Shown here piece after piece: positions 62,128 through 64,000 of a stretch of DNA of 64,000 bases. Below the pieces are notes generated by a model. It was not told the origin of the DNA, did no database searches, and saw only the letters and a list, made by a program, of their open reading frames with translations. Source of the stretch: CAWIHA01 sp963835855 (lineage in GTDB: Bacteria > Acidobacteriota > Terriglobia > Bryobacterales > Bryobacteraceae); the NCBI GenBank assembly GCA_963835855.1, contig CAWIHA010000018.1, forward strand, positions 1 through 64,000, written 5' to 3'. The number at the start of each line of letters is the position of its first letter. The first letter of the stretch is position 1. The position numbers and the translations under genes are program-made.

Positions 62128-63864
62128 TTATCGAGCCCTCCGAATATCCCGCAACGAGGCGTACCAGCCTGGATAACCTCGAGCAGCCGAATATTCGTCG
62201 CTCTCAAGCGAGAATGCGACATCGATTGGAATGCCAGGCTGCAACTCCGGGATACGCCCGGCGAAGTTCCAAGCCTTGAAGGCGATTGTTCGCCCGCTCT
62301 GATGCAGGTTCACCCGGACGTGCTTTTCTTTCCAGACCGTGGGAGCGGCCGCAACCTCGACTCCAAGCGCCGCAAAGACGGGCGTGGGATTGCCGAAACC
62401 GAATGGTGCCAACGAGAGCACGCCGGCAGCCGAGCGCTCGTTGATTTCCTGAAAATCCAGAGCGGCATCCACTTCGACTTCGGCCGTGAAATGGTCCGGC
62501 GTGAGCCGCCGGGCAGCGTAAGCATTGAGCCGCTCGCGGAACTCATCGATCCGCTCAGAAGCGATGGTGATTCCGGCCGCCTGGCGGTGGCCGCCGAAGC
62601 GGATGAACAGGTCCGGCATGGCCTCGAGCGCCTCGAGCAGATGAAACGCCGGGATGCTGCGGCCGGAGCCCTGCGCCACTTTCTGCCCGGGGTCGTCGCC
62701 CAGAACGACAACGGGCCGGTGGAAGCGTTCGACCAAGCGGCTGGCGACAATGCCGACGACACCGCGGTGCCAGTCCTTCCCGGCAAAGACGAGCGCCGCC
62801 TGCTGATCTGTTACGGGCGCCGCGAGGCATTCATCCAAGATGGCGCGCACAATATCGGTTTCCGTCTGCTGGCGTTCGCGGTTGAGCGCGTGCAGGTTGC
62901 CCGCCAGCTCCCGCGCCCGTGCTGCATCCTCGGTGAGCAGCAGATCGACAATCGTGTTGGCATCCGCCATGCGCCCGGCGGCATTGAGGCGCGGCGCAAT
63001 GCGGAAGGCCACCTGGGCGGCCGAGAGTGCTTCACCCTCGCTGAAACCGGCGACATCGAGCAGCGCACGGAGGCCCGCGTTCCGCACGGAGCGGAGGCCT
63101 TCGAGACCGAGCTTCACGAAAACGCGGTTTTCGCCGGTCAGCGGCACGACGTTGGCGACGGTAGCGATCGCAACCACCTTCAGAAAGGACTCCATCATGC
63201 GCCGCAGCTTTTCCGGCGGCCAGTCCAGGGTCGCGAGCAGCGCCTCAACCAGTTTGAATGCGACGCCCGCGCCACACAGGTTCTTGTCTGGATAAGCGCA
63301 GGAGGACTGTTGAGGATTGAGCACGGCGAGCGCGGGCGGGATCTCGGCGTCGGGCAGGTGGTGATCGGTGACGATCACATCGATACCGGCTTGGCGCGCG
63401 TGGCGCACCGCTTCATTCGCGCGGATGCCGGTGTCCACGCTGACGATGAGCGTGACGCCTCGAGCGGCAGCGTACGCGACGGCTTCCGGCCGCATGCCGT
63501 AGCCGTCTTTCACGCGGTTCGGGATCAGGAAAGAGGCGCAGCCGCCCGCGAGCTCAATCGCCTTCTTGAGGATGGCGACCGAGGTGGTGCCGTCCACGTC
63601 ATAGTCTCCGTAGAGCAGGATCTTTTCACTCCCGGCAATGGCGCGGCGCAGGCGATCGAGCGCCTGGTCCATGCCGCGCATCAGGTGCGGGTCGTGCAGA
63701 TCGTCGAGCGAGGGATAAAGAAATCTCTGCGCTGAGGCCGGGTCGCGGTAGCCGCGACGAACCAACACCCGCGCGGCGGGCAGGCTCAAGCCGAGTGACG
63801 CCGCCAGGCGCTCTGCTTCAACGGGCTCGGACGCCGGCAAAAGCCAGCGGGCTGGTTGTTCCAT
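62128..63864 (-). CDS. recJ: Single-stranded-DNA-specific exonuclease RecJ
   Basis: 578 residues. DHH phosphoesterase motifs: YGDYDVDGTTS, VSVDTGIRANEA, VTDHHLPD, DKNLCGAGVAFKLVEALL; the DHHA1 part has FGGHRQAAGITI. It degrades 5'-ended single strands in recombination and repair. The ATG at 63864 lies 11 bases after the stop of an acidic protein gene. Confidence 0.95.
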   Translation of the reverse strand: MEQPARWLLPASEPVEAERLAASLGLSLPAARVLVRRGYRDPASAQRFLYPSLDDLHDPHLMRGMDQALDRLRRAIAGSEKILLYGDYDVDGTTSVAILKKAIELAGGCASFLIPNRVKDGYGMRPEAVAYAAARGVTLIVSVDTGIRANEAVRHARQAGIDVIVTDHHLPDAEIPPALAVLNPQQSSCAYPDKNLCGAGVAFKLVEALLATLDWPPEKLRRMMESFLKVVAIATVANVVPLTGENRVFVKLGLEGLRSVRNAGLRALLDVAGFSEGEALSAAQVAFRIAPRLNAAGRMADANTIVDLLLTEDAARARELAGNLHALNRERQQTETDIVRAILDECLAAPVTDQQAALVFAGKDWHRGVVGIVASRLVERFHRPVVVLGDDPGQKVAQGSGRSIPAFHLLEALEAMPDLFIRFGGHRQAAGITIASERIDEFRERLNAYAARRLTPDHFTAEVEVDAALDFQEINERSAAGVLSLAPFGFGNPTPVFAALGVEVAAAPTVWKEKHVRVNLHQSGRTIAFKAWNFAGRIPELQPGIPIDVAFSLESDEYSAARGYPGWYASLRDIRRAR

Positions 63865-63875
63865 CTCGGGCGGGG

Positions 63876-64000
63876 TCAGTTTCTGGAGTAATAGCCACCA
63901 ATAGAATCGTCTTCGTCCTCCTCCCCTTCCGGGAGGGCGGCATCGACCTCTTCGAGCAGATCCAGGTAATCTTCATACCAGTCCGCGCGAAGATTGAAGA
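63876..64000 (-). CDS. C-terminal end of an acidic protein (start outside window)
   Basis: The minus strand is open from the right edge to the TGA at 63878-63876, encoding about 40 residues: a tail of LRADWYEDYLDLLEEVDAA, then a run of Glu/Asp (GEEDEDDS) and GGYYSRN. The remainder is outside the window, so its family is not known. It is upstream of recJ and likely co-transcribed. Confidence 0.65.
   Translation of the reverse strand, partial: FNLRADWYEDYLDLLEEVDAALPEGEEDEDDSIGGYYSRN

Noticed and set aside
62113..63735. 540-residue open frame antisense to recJ
   Set aside because: RecJ on the other strand has all DHH motifs; the opposing frame is open because of GC-rich codon bias.

Overview
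The window is GC-rich, densely coding bacterial DNA with a gram-negative gene set: lpxC, an RseP-type site-2 protease, a TolC/HlyD/ABC efflux operon, ECF sigma/anti-sigma pairs and NtrYX. A BACON-domain protein with a GH18-like end, a regulator-propeller sensor and DUF885/TPR lipoprotein-like genes fit Acidobacteriota, most likely a Solibacter/Bryobacter-type lineage. That placement is inference from gene content; no rRNA or tRNA gene was found to test it.

Layout. 1-2700: 5' part of a propeller sensor gene running off the left edge, and a PilZ protein. 2695-11945 (minus): a DUF885 peptidase-like gene, then a compact operon tetR-tolC-hlyD-ABC-ABC-permease-permease behind a near-perfect sigma70 promoter studded with CGTATG repeats; hlyD carries a frameshift. 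12420-13820: an AT-richer membrane protein resembling ALG10-type glucosyltransferases. 13854-16136 (minus): ECF sigma factor, anti-sigma factor and an unknown secreted protein, overlapping head to tail. 16207-16452: remains of a thiolase gene. 16589-19203: YdcH-like protein, frameshifted RimI-like acetyltransferase and a TPR protein. 19421-25844: small protein, ClC channel, three further genes (TPR, FAH hydrolase, kinesin-light-chain-like TPR) and thiG. 25869-28063 (minus): polysaccharide deacetylase, ACP and KAS II in one overlapping unit. 28235-31768 (minus): molybdopterin-binding-like protein, then argC-argB-argA-like.

32025-34785 is the clearest accessory segment: one sigma70 promoter overlapped by an inverted repeat drives six tightly packed minus-strand genes. 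These are two paralogous HTH proteins, a third small HTH protein, a TIGR02391/HEPN-like protein interrupted by one in-frame amber codon, a small winged-helix protein and a winged-helix protein with a possible nuclease-like C-terminus. I see no known named system with this composition; a defence-type role is a hypothesis.

35124-44608: zinc-ribbon/DUF4870 protein, ntrYX pair, solitary nuoM, radical SAM/SPASM enzyme, TIGR01777 epimerase, small secreted protein and aroA. 44820-51330: large BACON/GH18-like protein with two 228-residue repeats, a small basic protein, then dxr-rseP. 51833-64000: beta-hydroxyacid dehydrogenase, NarL/NarX-type pair, pgsA, lpxC, polA (proofreading residues apparently absent), a cyclase-family hydrolase, an SSS transporter, recJ, and the end of an acidic protein running off the right edge.

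Several otherwise intact genes carry single-base frameshifts (hlyD, rimI-like, perhaps the ClC/TPR junction) or a nonsense codon. Read errors in the assembly should be excluded before biology is read into them.
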